A stretch of DNA of 64,000 bases from the NCBI GenBank assembly GCA_017165825.1, contig CM029387.1:16882240-16946239 (forward strand). Reading direction: 5' to 3'. Position numbers and translations under genes: made by a program. Shown here one piece after another: positions 24,471 to 37,368 of this stretch (within the stretch, counting starts at the first letter, position 1; each line of letters opens with the position of its first letter). Origin of the DNA: Hepsetus odoe (Eukaryota > Chordata > Actinopteri > Characiformes > Hepsetidae). The notes under the pieces were generated by a model, which searched no databases, was not told the origin of the DNA, and worked only from the letters and a program-made list of their open reading frames with translations.

Positions 24471-26711
24471 ACTTAGAGAGGTCACACCAGTGATAATCAG
24501 GGCTTTATTAGAAATAATAAATTCCTCTCTCAATCTGGGCTTTGTGCCAAAGTAAGCCCCTACTCAAGCCTAATCTTGATCCATTCAAGTTAACAAACTA
24601 TCGACCGATTTCTAATTTACCTTTTATATCATAGATTCTGTAGAAAGTTGTGGCCCAGCAGTTGTGCTCATATCTACCCAAAAATAGCATCTTTCAGAAA
24701 TTTCAGTCTGGTTTTCGACCACACCACTGAAACAGTGCTAGTGAAAATAGTCAACAATCTTTTAATGGTATTTGACAAAGGGTAGGTATCCTAACTAGTC
24801 TTACTCGACCTTAGTGCAGCGTTTGACACCATAGACCACAATATCTTACTGCACAGACTAGAAAACCTGGTTGGTATAATAGTAACAGCCCTCTCCTGGT
24901 TTATATCATACTTAACCAACTGCTATAAATTTGTAAACGTAAGTGAAGACATGTCAGTTTGTATAAAAGTTAGTTATGGAGTCTCACAAGGCTCTGTCCT
25001 AGGCCCCCTACTCTTCATATTATACATGCTCCCTCTGGGTTCAGTTATCCAGAAACATGGAATCAGCTTCCATTGTTCTGCTGAAGACACACAATTATAT
25101 ATCTCAGCTAAACCTGAAGATAAACTCAAATAAAATAATTTTGAGGATTGTACAGGAGATATAAGTGTTAAGCAGTGTTATGGAACAAAGCAGCCCAGGT
25201 TGTTGGCAGTGTAACAAGTGTAACAGAGCAACAAAGTGTAACAGAGCGTTATGAGTAAAGTGTCAAAAGCCTGGGTGTCACAATTGATTCGGATCTATCT
25301 GTCTATCTCTATCTCTAGAAACACACATTGGAAATATCACTAAAATAGCTTTCCTTCTCCTTAGCATTAATAAACTTAGAAGTGCCCTCACTCTACATGA
25401 TGCAGAAATACTGCTACATGCATTTATCACCTCAAGATTAGATTATTGTAATGGCCTGCTGTCAGGATGTTCCAGTAAAAGGCTTCATAAACTCCAGTTA
25501 GTCCAGAACGCAGCAGCTAGAGTCCTCACTGGATCAAGAAAATTTGATCACATTAGCCCAATTTTATCTAGACTTCACTGGCTTCCTGTGAAATTCTATA
25601 AAATAAAATTTTACTGCTAATTTACAAAGCCCTAAACGGCCTCGCTCCCGAGTATCTCTCCGTGCTTATCTCCAGTTATGAACCTTCACGCTCACTTAGA
25701 TCGCAAGGTGCTGGTTTTCAAACAGTTCCCAGAATTTTGAAAGCACCAACAGGGGGAAGAGCTTTTTCATTCAAAGCCCCCAACCTCTGGAGCAGTCTTC
25801 CAGCTGCTGTCCGAGACTCAGACACACTTTCAGTATTTAAGTCCAGACTAAAGACTTACTTGTTTAGTCAGTCTTTTAGTAATTCATTCTCCTGTTAGTT
25901 AAGAGGTGCAGATCTGGGGGTTCACAGATACAGAGAATTACTGTAAACTGGGATGTTGGTGCTGCCGGGCTCTCACACTCATAAACTCACGCTCAAAAAA
26001 CTCAGGGACAAACCAAGGCCCAGACAGGCCGGTGGATTTCATTATCCATTGTTTGCCCGGAGATCCAAAACAAAATCAAAACTGAAACTCAGGGACAAAC
26101 TTGGCCTGGACAGATCAGTTAATTCAGGTTTGTTGAGGGCGGTGTGGGGGGTCACCAGTGTCACAGGGTGCTCTCGTGTTTGTAAAACCCCGGGATCTGT
26201 CCTTTTCAGTCAGGATCAGTCCTTTTCAGTCAGGTTGTAATAGCTAGTTTGTAATAGCTAGTCTTGTGGTCTGTACAATGAGTTCAAAACAGATCAATTC
26301 CTTTCTCTTTGTATGAGATGGGAGGTTCAGGTATTTCCAGAAAGCGAGTCCATCGATCTCCTTGAGGGTCTCCTGAATTCCATACCAGTTGCTACAGCAA
26401 GTCAGCGAAACTGCTATCATCATATTTTTTTCCCGAGCTGAACTTCAGATCAGCTACATCAGACTGGATCTTCTGCAGGAGCTGCTGCCACAAAGATTAA
26501 AGCTTCCCCCACTCAAACAGATCTCCCACCATTAGCTCATCAACCTCCATTTACAGTCACCAGTGGACTCTTTTACTGTAACTCATGCTTACTGGAAGTC
26601 ATCACTGTAAAGGGTATTTCTCTTTCTTTCTTTCTTTCCTTTTTATTTCCGGTGTCAACCAAAGGAGGATGGAAATAAAGTTGACTTGACTTGACTTGAC
26701 TTGACTTGACA
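24471..26711 (+). mobile_element. 5'-truncated L2-type LINE, sense copy
   Basis: Reverse-transcriptase pieces read in order with frameshifts: FKLTNYRPISNLPFI near 24585, FQKFQSGFRPHH near 24695, AAFDTIDHNILLHRL near 24815, VSYGVSQGSVLGPLLFILYM near 24970, and HCSAEDTQLYIS near 25070, where the catalytic box is SAED and not YADD. The C-terminal part (GRAFSFKAPNLWSSLPAAVR, near 25755) is still open. The 3' UTR ends in AATAAAG and a (TTGAC)n tail at 26680-26711, the short-repeat tail typical of L2-type LINEs. A second copy lies antisense at 40013-42480. Confidence 0.85.
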
Positions 26712-26975
26712 GGATTAGGAACAAGTTTATGAGAGGGACAGTTCAGGTTAGATGATTTGGAGAATAAGTCAGAGAAGCACTGGTATGGACATGTGCAGAG
26801 GATGTTGAGGATGAAACTGCCAGGCAAGAGGAAGACGAAAGAGGATGTTTAAAGGTTTGTTGAGAGAGGACATACAGGTGGATGCTGTGAAAGAGGAAGA
26901 CGCAGAGGACCGGAAGACATGGAGACTGTTGATCCACTGTAGCGGAAAGTTCCTTCTTCGAAAGAAGAAGAACTC
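26712..26975 (+). mobile_element. RTE-like LINE relic, downstream piece
   Basis: Continues the relic at 24181: RIRNKFMRGT, a HWYGHVQR-like block, LRMKLPGKRK, then an R-M-RFVERGHTGGC-type stretch and EEEDAEDRKTWRLLI. The family ending matches the antisense relic at 58415-59470. Confidence 0.6.
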
Positions 26976-27147
26976 ATGAACAATAATAACATACTTCCTA
27001 AAAGTAGTACTAGCTTTATCCCTTAGTTCAGAAAATCTCTGAGCTGAAACAATGCCCTAAATAAAAAAAGAAAAACATAGCAGTAAAGGTAGACTATGGA
27101 TAACAAAGGAAAAGGAAATGTTTTCCTTCAGAGCCTGTAAAACAATA

Positions 27148-27377
27148 TCCATTTTCTGCCGCTTGTCCCAAACGGGGTCGCGCTGGTGTCCAACCCAGCG
27201 CACCCAGGGCGAGGACGGGGGACGCACCCTGGACAGGTCGCCAGCCCATCGCAGGGAGGAGCGGGACAGGGACGGCACCTTGCTCAAGGGTACCTCAGGG
27301 CAACCCACTGGGAAGGGGTTCGAACCCCCGATCTGCCGATCATGTGGCCAACACCCTAACCACCAGGCCACCGCTGC
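27148..27377 (-). mobile_element. Full-length SINE, subfamily B, with 14 bp target duplication
   Basis: Minus strand: GGGCAGCGGTGGCCTGGTGG (A box), GGGGGTTCGAACCCC (perfect B box), CCCTTGAGCAAGGTGCCGTC, GATGGGCTGGCGACCTGTCC, and tail GGGACAAGCGGCAGAAAATG. Flanked by perfect direct repeats CCTGTAAAACAATA (27134-27147 and 27378-27391). The intact promoter boxes and duplication mark a young insertion. Confidence 0.93.
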
Positions 27378-27391
27378 CCTGTAAAACAATA

Positions 27392-27877
27392 GTAAGTGTA
27401 TATTCAGTCATGCAGGAAACAATATCTTTAACCCCCATAATTGCCTATAAAAGAAACAGATATTTATCATCAGATATTTCTCAGCAAATAGGACTGAAAA
27501 TTAAATATCATACTCTCAGTGTTCCTTATTGAAGATGGACTCCCTGAGACTGCGTATTTTACCTGGAAAAGGGCAGGCTCATTATGCTGGCTATGTTGTT
27601 ATTATATTTGTGATAAATAGTGATTAGGGATTAGGCCTCAGATTTGGTTTAGTTTAAGTTTAGTTTAAGTCCTGGACAAGCAGGTTTACTCCAAGGGACC
27701 CTTGAGCCAGGTCCAGCCAATTTATTGTTATTATTGGTTTATTATCCTTTGTTTGTTTGTGTTGAATTTGCTTGTAAGCATCAGTTACAGCAACGTGAAA
27801 AAGTCTCCCAATGCTGCCATCTAGTGTCTTTATTAAAAACTACACAAATATTATATAATAATATAATACTCCACACG

Positions 27878-27962
<85 letters not shown>

Positions 27963-28036
27963 ATGTATAATATTTATGTAGTATATATATGTGTGTATGT
28001 ATGTATAGATAGTTATATAGATAGATAGATAGATAT
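27392..28036. repeat. Intergenic DNA with a compound microsatellite
   Basis: (CA)n at 27874-27900 runs into (TA)n to about 27960, then a GATA-rich stretch near 28003-28035. Before it, 27392-27870 is unassigned. Confidence 0.75.
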
Positions 28037-28252
28037 GGGGCAGTGGTGGCCTGGTGGTTAGGGAGTTTGTGGGTTCAAACCGCTTACCAGTAGGGTAACC
28101 TGAAGTACCCTTGAGCAAGGTACCATCCCTGTCACTGCTTCCTGGGCTATTTCATAGCTGCACTGTGTTTGCATGGGTTAAGTGCAGAGGTCCAATTTCA
28201 CTGTGGTTCACTGTGTGCTGTGCTGTGACCTAGCAATGACAAGATTTTCTGC
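28037..28252 (+). mobile_element. tRNA-derived SINE, subfamily A, sense
   Basis: GGGGCAGTGGTGGCCTGGTG head, GTGGGTTCAAACCGC, CCCTTGAGCAAGGTACCATC, GCAGAGGTCCAATTTCACTG and AGCAATGACAAGA. About 20 bp of the usual head between the boxes is deleted. A short ATAGAT lies on both sides. Confidence 0.85.
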
Positions 28253-28257
28253 ATAGA

Positions 28258-28307
<50 letters not shown>
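28258..28307 (+). repeat. (ATT)n microsatellite
   Basis: About 16 units of ATT directly after the SINE, possibly grown from its tail. Confidence 0.9.
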
Positions 28308-28308
<1 letters not shown>

Positions 28309-28309
28309 G

Positions 28310-29063
28310 TTTATGTCAGCAAATCTTTGTCCAAGTGAGAAATGTGCTTTACTTAATTCTTCTGGAAGGATGCTTTGACCTGCCTTTTTTTTTTTTTTTT
28401 AATCATAAGGCATCACAAAATCAATCTCTTCAGGCTTCCTGACACAGTAAAGATGCACTGGTGCACTGCATGATGGAAATAAGGAAACATTATTCTTATT
28501 TTAAAAGGCATCTTAACGAGAGGGTATCCAGTTAAAGGTTCTAAAAGAGTTCTCTGGTAGCTCAGCCAAGGTACCAACAGACTTACATTTTTTAATGAAG
28601 CTCAAATTAACACCTATAATAAACACCCTCAACTGTTTCAGCACTGTGTTCATTTAACACTGCTTACTCTCCTGCTTGATCATTTCACAGCTCATTTGTA
28701 TGGCCCATATTTTACTGTGCTTAAGAGGTTTTAGTTTTGGAGACTTTTTGTGTCTGAGCTTATTTTAAAAGTTGGCCAGCTTTATTTTTGTTGTGCGGAG
28801 CAGTCACAGGCAGAACGTCAGTGAATGGTGAATTACACCAGTGTGGTGGGCTTTCTTTGGGAATTCTCCTCACAGAGGGGCTCACTGTTACCAGCTGTTA
28901 CAGAAGCAGGGCAGCGGCCACGGAGGGAAGAGCTGCTGATTTTAGTCACATTTAATCTTTACATTGGCACACAGAAAACAGATGCAGTGCATTTTGCACA
29001 TAGCAGCAAGTTAGATTAAAGGAATAGTGAAAGTGTATATACTCAGTAAAGGAAGTGTATATA
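28310..29063. other. Intergenic DNA, no gene seen
   Basis: A T17 run near 28387. The stretch 28630-28990 is low in simple repeats, with no identifiable exon. Confidence 0.4.
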
Positions 29064-29960
29064 CAAAGAATAACCATAATATTAAAACCAGCTGCCTAAT
29101 ATTGTGTATGCCCCCTTGTGCCACCGAAACAGCTTTTTCTTTACCTTGAAAATTGATTTTTAATTATGCATCTGTGCATGCAGGTATGCATGTCTCAAAT
29201 GTGTGAACAAAGTGTGCAAGACCCAGTAATGTACACATAAAAGCTCTGTTTTACAGTATATATCCTACAGTTCAATGCTTTGGTTATCTTTCAAGCTCAT
29301 CGTTCAAGCTGCATTTTGGGTAGTCTTCTGTTGTTTTTGCTATGCACCATGGTCCTGGACCATGGCACTCCCACTATTGCCTTGATTTGAATAGGCGACA
29401 TAACAGAGCAGGGAATATATTATCAGGAATAAATGGCATGCATATGATTCACTGGTAGGAATAAAGGTCCACAATGTTTCATCAAATGTGCCTCAAATAA
29501 TTTCTGTCAAAGAAAAGCGTTTTGCATTACAAACAGTGTATCTTAGTGTCCAATTCTATTTTTGCTTAATGAGATGTACCAGTTTTATGCATTTCAGCTC
29601 AACTGCCCACCAAAAATTTGATTAACAGCAGACTTGCTGTGATTTAGTATCTGACAAAATAGGCAAAATGTGAAATATAACCTTAAAAAAAGGTATGTTT
29701 TCTGTCATGAAAAGGTTTACTTGGATGGCAGCAATGTTTAGGTATGTTGTCTGGGCAAAGTAACACCTGCATTGATGCCAGGAGCAAAGGTTTCCCAGCA
29801 GAACATTTTCCAAAGCATAACAATGCCTCAGCCAGCTTGCCTTTTTCCATAGTGCGTATAAATCATTCAAGCAAAACAAAGTCATCTAACTTAAGAAATA
29901 AAGCAGTGAAGGAACCAGTGCGGATTATTCCAGATGATCAGGCTGGTGATTAGTTTACTG
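29064..29960 (-). mobile_element. Decayed Tc1-like transposon, transposase antisense
   Basis: 29066-29135 matches a well-known fish Tc1-like terminus (AATAACCATAATATTAAAAC, CTGCCTAATATTGTGTATGC, CCTTGTGCCACCGAAACAGC). 29735-29850 matches its antisense transposase part (GATGCCAGGAGCAAAGGTTT, CCCAGCAGAACATTTTCCAA). Much of the middle is deleted or replaced. Probably the same family as the relic at 3460-3700. Confidence 0.6.
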
Positions 29961-30017
29961 CTGGAGTGGTTGGAACCCCTTTATCTAGAACCATGTATCT
30001 TCTGGCACTTTGCAGCC

Positions 30018-30146
30018 AATCAGTCAGTCATTTTCTGGGCCACTTGTCCTAATTAGGGTCGCGGGGGGGTGCTGGAGTCCATCCCAGCTCACAGAGGGCG
30101 AAGGACGGGGACACACCCTGGACAGGTCGCCAGCCAATCGCAGGGA
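30018..30146 (-). mobile_element. 5'-truncated SINE, subfamily B, with 12 bp target duplication
   Basis: Minus strand keeps only the 3' half (from TGCGATTGGCTGGCGACCTG to GAAAATGACTGACTG). Direct repeats CACTTTGCAGCC at 30006-30017 and 30147-30158 show that it inserted in truncated form, as expected of target-primed reverse transcription. Confidence 0.9.
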
Positions 30147-30158
30147 CACTTTGCAGCC

Positions 30159-30380
30159 TACCACAGAAAAAAAGTTTCCATTTATTTTATTTAGTTTACT
30201 CAATATGCCAAAGATAAGACAGTTTGGCAGACAAGAAATTCTGTTTTTGCACCAGCAAGGTGAATCCCTAGCAAAGAGAGGCTCAAAACACTCATGACAT
30301 TCTGCTTATGTCATAGTAGCGCTTTTTTCTGCCCAAGGTCAGGGCTCAAGCCTAGGGGCATTCCTATGTAGTGGTTGAAC

Positions 30381-30414
<34 letters not shown>

Positions 30415-31386
30415 CGGGGAGTGGCCCAAAAGTCACGCCTAACTGAACCCACATGGAGGATATAAGTAGTGGGAGGCAGTGTTAGCGTTGCTTTACTGCC
30501 CTCTATGACTCCAGTTCCAATGCAAATATTCTCCCAAGGTGGTCGAGCAGGGCAATGAAACCATCCTGAAGTAATTCTGCTCGGGCTGGGCTGCAAACTT
30601 TTCTGCGGGACAAAGGCACTATCCAGGGGGAAGGTGGTAACAGAACCCATACGCACCACCAGAGACACATTCAGAAGGTCAGTTGGAGTTTAAGTTCACT
30701 TTTCTTTGTAGTATTGGATTTTTTTTATCAGCAGAGAAATGCTTCCAGCAGAGCTTTAATAGTGACTGAATGACTTCTTCTGTTTAACTGGTTAGTATTG
30801 CATATCAAGATTGGTGCAAATGATGTTTAGCTTTTTGGCTTGTCTTAAGAAATTGATGAAACCATATTCATGTTTAAAGCCGTAACTTCTGAAATGTTGC
30901 ATGTGTGTGACAAAGTGAGTAGGGGTCGCTGCTTTTTCATTACAGTTCACTGTGCAAAAAATGCTGACAGTGTAGTTCACAGAGACTCTTGAATACAGCC
31001 TGTGCAGTTGCATGGGACCAGTTGCAGAAGCTTTGTGAAACTAACAAACTTGAACTACATATCTACGTCCCTAGCTACTTCGTCAGAACTCTACTGCATG
31101 AACCCAAAGAACCCAATCCAGCTGAATTAAACCAGACCTTAACTGTGTAAGATGCAAAACTCAGTTTCATGAAGCTAGAACCCATTTGCATGATCAAGAA
31201 TTCAATTGTACTAGACCACAACCTTTATACTGTAAGTTAGACCAAATCCAATTAGATGATTGACTGGGTTATACCAAAATTCTGCAGACCAAAATTTAAT
31301 TGCAGAAAAAACACCTGCAAGGATCAACATAAGAATCAAAACTGCTCATTAAAACCATCTTCTATGCATGTGATCAAAACCTGATA
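30159..31386. other. Intergenic DNA before crispld1; possible 5' non-coding exon or LTR remnant
   Basis: (TG)n at 30381-30406. 30410-30680 is GC-richer, holds ATATAAG at about 30460 and ends with a donor-like AAG|GTCAGT near 30677. This could be an upstream promoter with a non-coding crispld1 exon, or a piece of LTR. I cannot decide. Confidence 0.3.
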
Positions 31387-32368
31387 CACTGCCTATCCAA
31401 AAGAAAAAGTCACCACCTGGATTTAACAAAGCAAACAGGCAAGAGCCTCCCATTGGATAATTACTGCATGGATGATTATGTTTTATCTGGCAACAAGTTA
31501 TTTAACCCGAACTGATGCAGTGAGTAGCTTCTCATTACTTAAACAACCATGTCGGAAGACGCATCCTGTGGTCGTGGAAAAGATGTTAATCTGTTTCAGA
31601 AGGGTCAATTTATAGCTAAAACTACTAAAATTGGGTTAAGAACCATCCAGCACTTAATTAAAACTAGAAAGAATCTTTGCGGAAGAAATGTGGTCGGAAA
31701 AAAACCTTGAATGATCAGCGATCACTTAAATAAAATCGTTAAAAAAACAACTGCAGCAATGGAAGAAGGTCATGTGGTCTGATGAGTCCAGATTTACCCT
31801 GTTCCAGAGTGATGGGGCATCAGGGTAAGAAGAGAGGCGTGAAGTGATGCACCCATCATGCCTAGTGTCTACCGTACAAGCTGGTGGGGGCAGTGCAGTG
31901 GTCTGGAGTTGCAGTTGGTCAGGTCTCGGTTCAGCAGCGTTATGTGCCCAAAGAATGAGGTCAGCTGACTACCTGAATACAATGAATGAGCAGGTTATTC
32001 CATCAGTGAAGTTCTTCTTCCCTGATGGCACGGACATATTCCAAGATGACACTGCCAGGATTCAATGGGCTCAAATTGTGAAAGAGTGGTTCTGGAGCAT
32101 GAGACTTCATTTTCACACATGGATCGGCCACCACAGAGTCCAGACCTTAACCCCATTGAGAATCTTTGGGATGTGCTGGAGAAGAATTTGGGCAGTGGTC
32201 TGACTCTTCCCTCATCCCTACATGATCTTTGTGAAAAATGAATGCTCTGGACGGAAATAAATGTGAGGTTGCAGAAATGTATTGAAAGATGCCACAGCGA
32301 ATGTGTGCCGTAATCAAAGCTAAAGGCGATCCAACGAGTATGTGACATTTTTTTTTGGACAGGCAGTG
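31387..32368 (+). mobile_element. Tc1-like transposon, deleted and frameshifted
   Basis: Inverted ends CACTGCCTATCCAAAAGAAA and its complement TTGGACAGGCAGTG enclose 982 bp. Sense transposase pieces: the N-terminal part near 31550-31700, WSDESRFTLFQSDG near 31780 (a catalytic-type Asp), MRSADYLNTMNEQVI at about 31950, and a degraded catalytic C-terminal block near 32125-32175. Roughly 500 bp of transposase is missing. Confidence 0.8.
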
Positions 32369-32568
32369 TGACCCACAACACAATTGTATGAAAACAATAA
32401 CACATTATGCGTAACAGGAGTTTGAATTGATGCTTGATGAAAAAACACATTAGGCCCAACTCAGGAAGAAGGTGCAAATCCTTATAAACTTAGTCTACAT
32501 ATTAAAACTATGGATTTCTAAAGCATGCTCTCTATTGTGTTCTCTGCTTTTTCTTAGCATTTTTCCAG

Positions 32569-32608
32569 ACCAAGTTCATTTTGGAAGCATTGTGGGAGTT
32601 TACTGGCC
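32569..32608 (+). promoter_or_regulatory. crispld1 5' leader segment with upstream 3' splice site
   Basis: A pyrimidine-rich run ends in TTCTTAG (32551-32557) and TTTTCCAG (32561-32568), either of which could be the acceptor of the exon that carries the start codon. No TATA box is near, so the transcription start probably lies on an upstream non-coding exon. Confidence 0.4.
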
Positions 32609-34373
32609 ATGAAGCGTTCACCTCTGTCCTGGCTGTGCCGCAGTCTGCTGCTGCTATCTGCCCAGGCTGTGGTTGCCATGGTGATCCCCAATGGGACGCA
32701 GGTGGAGGACATGTTGCAAAGGTACCTGGAAAATGAGGAGTCATGGTGGGAGGCAAGGCCGAGGGGCCGGAGGGCAATTTCAGCGAGTGACATGCAGCTG
32801 ATCCTGGACCTGCATAACAAGTTAAGGGGGCAGGTGTATCCCCCTGCCTCCAACATGGAGTACATGGTGAGATAATACTTTACAGCTCTGTGAGAGGTTC
32901 TTGTGCCTATTAATGTTGCATTAAGCATGTCTTTGACTCCACTTAGTCTGGCATATCTATCTGCATGATGTAATGTAATTTAGGGTTACCCTTCCATACA
33001 AGAAATTCTGCTAAAATGATATTTACCGACAATAAGGCTGGAAAGCAAAATATTGGACAAATAACACGGTCATAATATCTAATCAAATCGCTTAAAATTA
33101 TATATGAAATGCCACAGAATCTTCATGAAACCTCTTTTTTCATTGCAAAATTACAATTCGGTTTTCAATCTGAATGATTCATTTCACATTTATTTTACAA
33201 AAACATATCAACACAGCACGATGCTATTATGTTTTATCTTGTAAAAATCGAATTATTTTATTATTTTGGCCAAAAGATGAGCATGTTATTTACGTATTTT
33301 CAGAATTCAATTTTAAAGTTGAATGCAGCTGGAGCACCAGCTTTAGGCTATCACAATACATCAGAGCATTTTTCTTCTTCTACTCAGTATGAACAACCAA
33401 ACATGACCTTTTAATGATGTAGTGGGAAATGTTAGGCTTTTTTAGGGTGAGCACAGTGATTTACCAGAGTGGGGACATGCGAATGTCATTGAGTCCTGTT
33501 TTAGATTTTTTTCCCCTTGATATTTATGTGGTTTTATTAACCAGTACCATTTAAAATGAATTACCTTATGACCATTTACCAACCTGTTATCCCTTAAAAA
33601 TAAGCATGGTGGGTTTTTTTTTTTTTTTACCTCACGCAGTCCTGGTTAGGATAAGTGGCTTAGGATGAATGCATGTTTTTATCACTGTGTCTTTAAGAAT
33701 GATATGTGTATGTGTCACATTGGCTTCCCCGCACTGACACTTAGAATCAGTAAGCATCATGAGCAGAAACACTCCTTATAACTTCAGCTTGGAATTGCTG
33801 CAGGCAATGTTGGCATGTGTATTTAATGACCTTAGTTTTATCATGAAAAGGGGCCTATATTTGCAGCTTAGTTGCCATGCATATACTGTATAGAGAGTAA
33901 GATTTAAACGTTTTTGGAAAAGCCATGATGTTTATGCAGGCATTTATTATCTGAGACAATTATCACAAGCAGGGTCAAGGAAAAATAACTGTATAAAAAT
34001 TGTGAAAAGTAGAAATACTTGCAATCAGGCACTTAAGTAGCTCTGAAAGACGTAAAGTTGTCTTTCAGCCTTACAGGTGATTATTAGAGGTTGTTATTTG
34101 GGCCTGTAGATTTCTTACTCATACTTTCATCACCATCACTTAAAATCCCAGACTTCGAACGTACAGGTCAACAGTTTGAGCCAGCTGTATGAGTGAAAGG
34201 CAGCATTGTTAATGCTCAATAAATCTCTCCTCAGTGAATGCATGCGGCCTACACCTGTCCAAATCAGTGCAGGGGTTTCACACTGGGATAGCAGAGGTGC
34301 AAAAAAAAAAGGTTCTTGAACTACAGACAAGTTTGTGGTCTACTGCAAACAGTTTAGACGGGCTGGGGGGCCT

Positions 34374-34417
<44 letters not shown>

Positions 34418-37334
34418 TTTTGACAACCTCTACCAGCCTGCTGCTGCTGGCCCAGAGCCAGAGGTTTCATTTCTTGTGAAGTCAGTGGGCATTCACCAAA
34501 TATCACACACTAGCTCTTGGAACTTGCTTTTACACTCTTCTGTCATGAAGTTTTTCCAACAAGATGGCTACATTGGAGACGAATGCTGGCTCTTGAAATA
34601 GAAGGTCAGGGAGTTGTGTCCTGGGAGGATATTTTTAAAGAAATGCGCTAAGGTGAAGCGCACTGGCTGCTGCTGAACCTTCCCACAGTGCAGTCAGGCA
34701 TAATGAAGCCTTCCAGCTGAGCTGTAATGTGTTATAGTAACAGTGTCTCTAATACCGTGACTTTAGAGCTGGAGCTTTATTTATTTATTTATTTCTTATA
34801 TATATATATTTTAGAGATAAATCAGTTGTTACCATCTTTTCTGACTTTTTTGGCAAAATATCATATTTATACATATGTAGCAGAATTAAAGCTTAAAAGT
34901 GGACAAAATGACTCACATGGACTAATGTCTGAATTGAGTCTGCACCTCTGAATATAGCCACCACTCAGCTGTTTTTATACTAGAATTTTATCGAAATGTA
35001 AACACATTTTAAACTTTTAAGTGGCCATTCATTTGCAACGCATGCAATATATAAAGATAATAAAAACTCCTAAAACAAGCACACATGTAATTTACTATAC
35101 TATACTATACTTATTCCATTACAACCATTTAGCTGTTTTTTTTTTGTACAGTTAAACAGTCTTTCTTTGTTCTTGCCCTTTTGGTAAGTTAGCCCAAACA
35201 TCACACAAGCTTTTAGCATAAAAATGTCCAAATCTGCCAAATCTGAGGCCTACAAGACCACAGTAGATTGTGTTTAATTGAAATTGTCCCTGTTCTTCAA
35301 GGTCGTTGGCACTCCCAACCACAGTACACTGGGCACACAACAGCATGGCAACAGAACAGAGCTATTGGCTTTATTCTTCCAGTTTCTATCACTGTTTGTG
35401 GTAAAAAAAAAAAAGGCTTTTAAAAACTTGTTACAGTCGCTTTTTTAAGCTGAAACCATCTGTGGTCTACTGGGTCTAATAACTGCTTTCTGTTTAATCT
35501 GTCCATCGCTGGAACCCCACTGCTGCATGTGGGCCCCCAAAAGAGGAGGAGGGGACAATAGTTCCCCCCGCCATCTTCAGGGTAATTGCTCTGAACAGGA
35601 AGCTGAGCTGGTCGCTGAGGATTCATTTTTCAGCTGGATTGGACCCAGAAGGCTGGTGTAACTGCTAATGAGGCATTACGTCAAGTAAACAGTGTGAATA
35701 AACGAGTCTCCAAAAACTGCAGGAGTCCTGTCTTTGTGCTTAGAGCTGGTCTATGTCCTTAAGTAGAACTGAACTCAAGACAGTGACCTTTCCTTCCCTG
35801 CAGAACCAGCAGCGGAAGTCAGCATGAACATGTGTACCTAAAGTAAAAGAACTAGCTAGTGATACCTTCCAAGAGGCGTCCAATGATGTTGCATTAACAA
35901 CAGCCAAGAAAGATGTGATGGCACTTCATGGGACATGCTTGTCTTCACCTTTTTGGTGTTAATGGTGCTGTGCGATTCCTAGCTAGTGGGTGGATAAGTG
36001 ACACAACTGAAATTATAGATAGCAAATACATTTATGCCCTTTTGGTTTCCTGGCCATGGATGAAGGTGGCACCAATGGTTTCTTAGAGCTTTATACAATA
36101 TACTGTATTTATTTTCTTGATTTTATGAATATTTTATTGATATTTTATTTGATCGAATATTAGGGGTGGTGGTGGACTAGTGCTAAGATATTCACCTGTG
36201 GTCTGAGATGTTGCAAGTTCAGATCCTAACTCCAGTACCACCTCCACTGGAGGGAGACCCTTAACCTCAAATCGCTCTACGTAGGCTGTCTGTCATAAGC
36301 AATTGGAAGTTGCTCTGGATGCCATAACCGTTAACTTTATTTATATTTTACTAAAATTCTTCACTTTTACAGGCCACATCTATGTTAAAAAAAAACTTTT
36401 TTATTTAGTTACCTGAGTAAGTCAACACTAGTTTAGACTCAGCAAAAGAACTCTTGACTTTTCCTCATATTTGTCTTGATTTACTGGAATAGGTAAAACT
36501 TCTGGGATTCGAAGAATGGCTATTGGAACACACTGGGTTTGCACACATTTACACCTGGAACTCATTAACCACCGAGGGAAGCTTTAAGTGTATCAGTAAT
36601 TTTCAATTAGCCCTGATCTGCATTAAGTGCAGGTCCAGCAAAGAGGTATGCTTCTAGTCAGTTTAACACATACCAGCAGAGGCTCTGGTACAGCTGACTT
36701 CTTTGTCCAAACCCAGTGATGCAGGAACACATTTTAGTTTTTAAACTGCTGCTGACCCATGTGTAGATCTCTATCAGGTTGTTGTAATGACCAAACAGCC
36801 ATCAACTGACGTACAGAGGGCAGAACCAGGCTCAAGAAATTACAACAATTCAGCAAAAGTGTTGGCAAATGTGTATTTCTTGAGTGCTGCCAGTTGTTCT
36901 GACATGTTTCATGTCAGAACAAATACACAAGAAGTGCAACTGCTATAAGTAACTGATGTCGGTTATGGACTGCTTTTGACTTTAAGTAATGCTTAAATAC
37001 TGCCCAGAGTTTAGTTGGAAAGAGCTTATTTTTATAGTGTAAACAAAGAATCTGGATAATTTAGTTTATTAATCTGCTTATTTTACCTACTTTGAAAAAT
37101 TTTACTTTATCTTAAGTAAATGTTTATTATCAGATATATCTCATTTGTATTATATTTGCTTTGGGTTTTAAAGTTGCTAACGGTTACATTTTTACTGTGT
37201 GCTTATTTAAAGAATATTACAGAATATTTAACAGAATATTTAACTTCATACAGAATATTTAACTTCATCGTTCCTAATAAATCGCAATATGATCATTTTC
37301 TGTGTGAAGAGTTAAGTGTGTGCGCGCGCGCGCC

Positions 37335-37368
<34 letters not shown>

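Noticed and set aside
27725..28118. Open frames rich in Ile-Tyr and His-Thr repeats
   Set aside because: They come from (TA)n and (CA)n repeats plus SINE sequence.
31995..32477. 160-codon antisense frame
   Set aside because: It overlaps the Tc1-like element whose transposase is on the other strand; no domain features.
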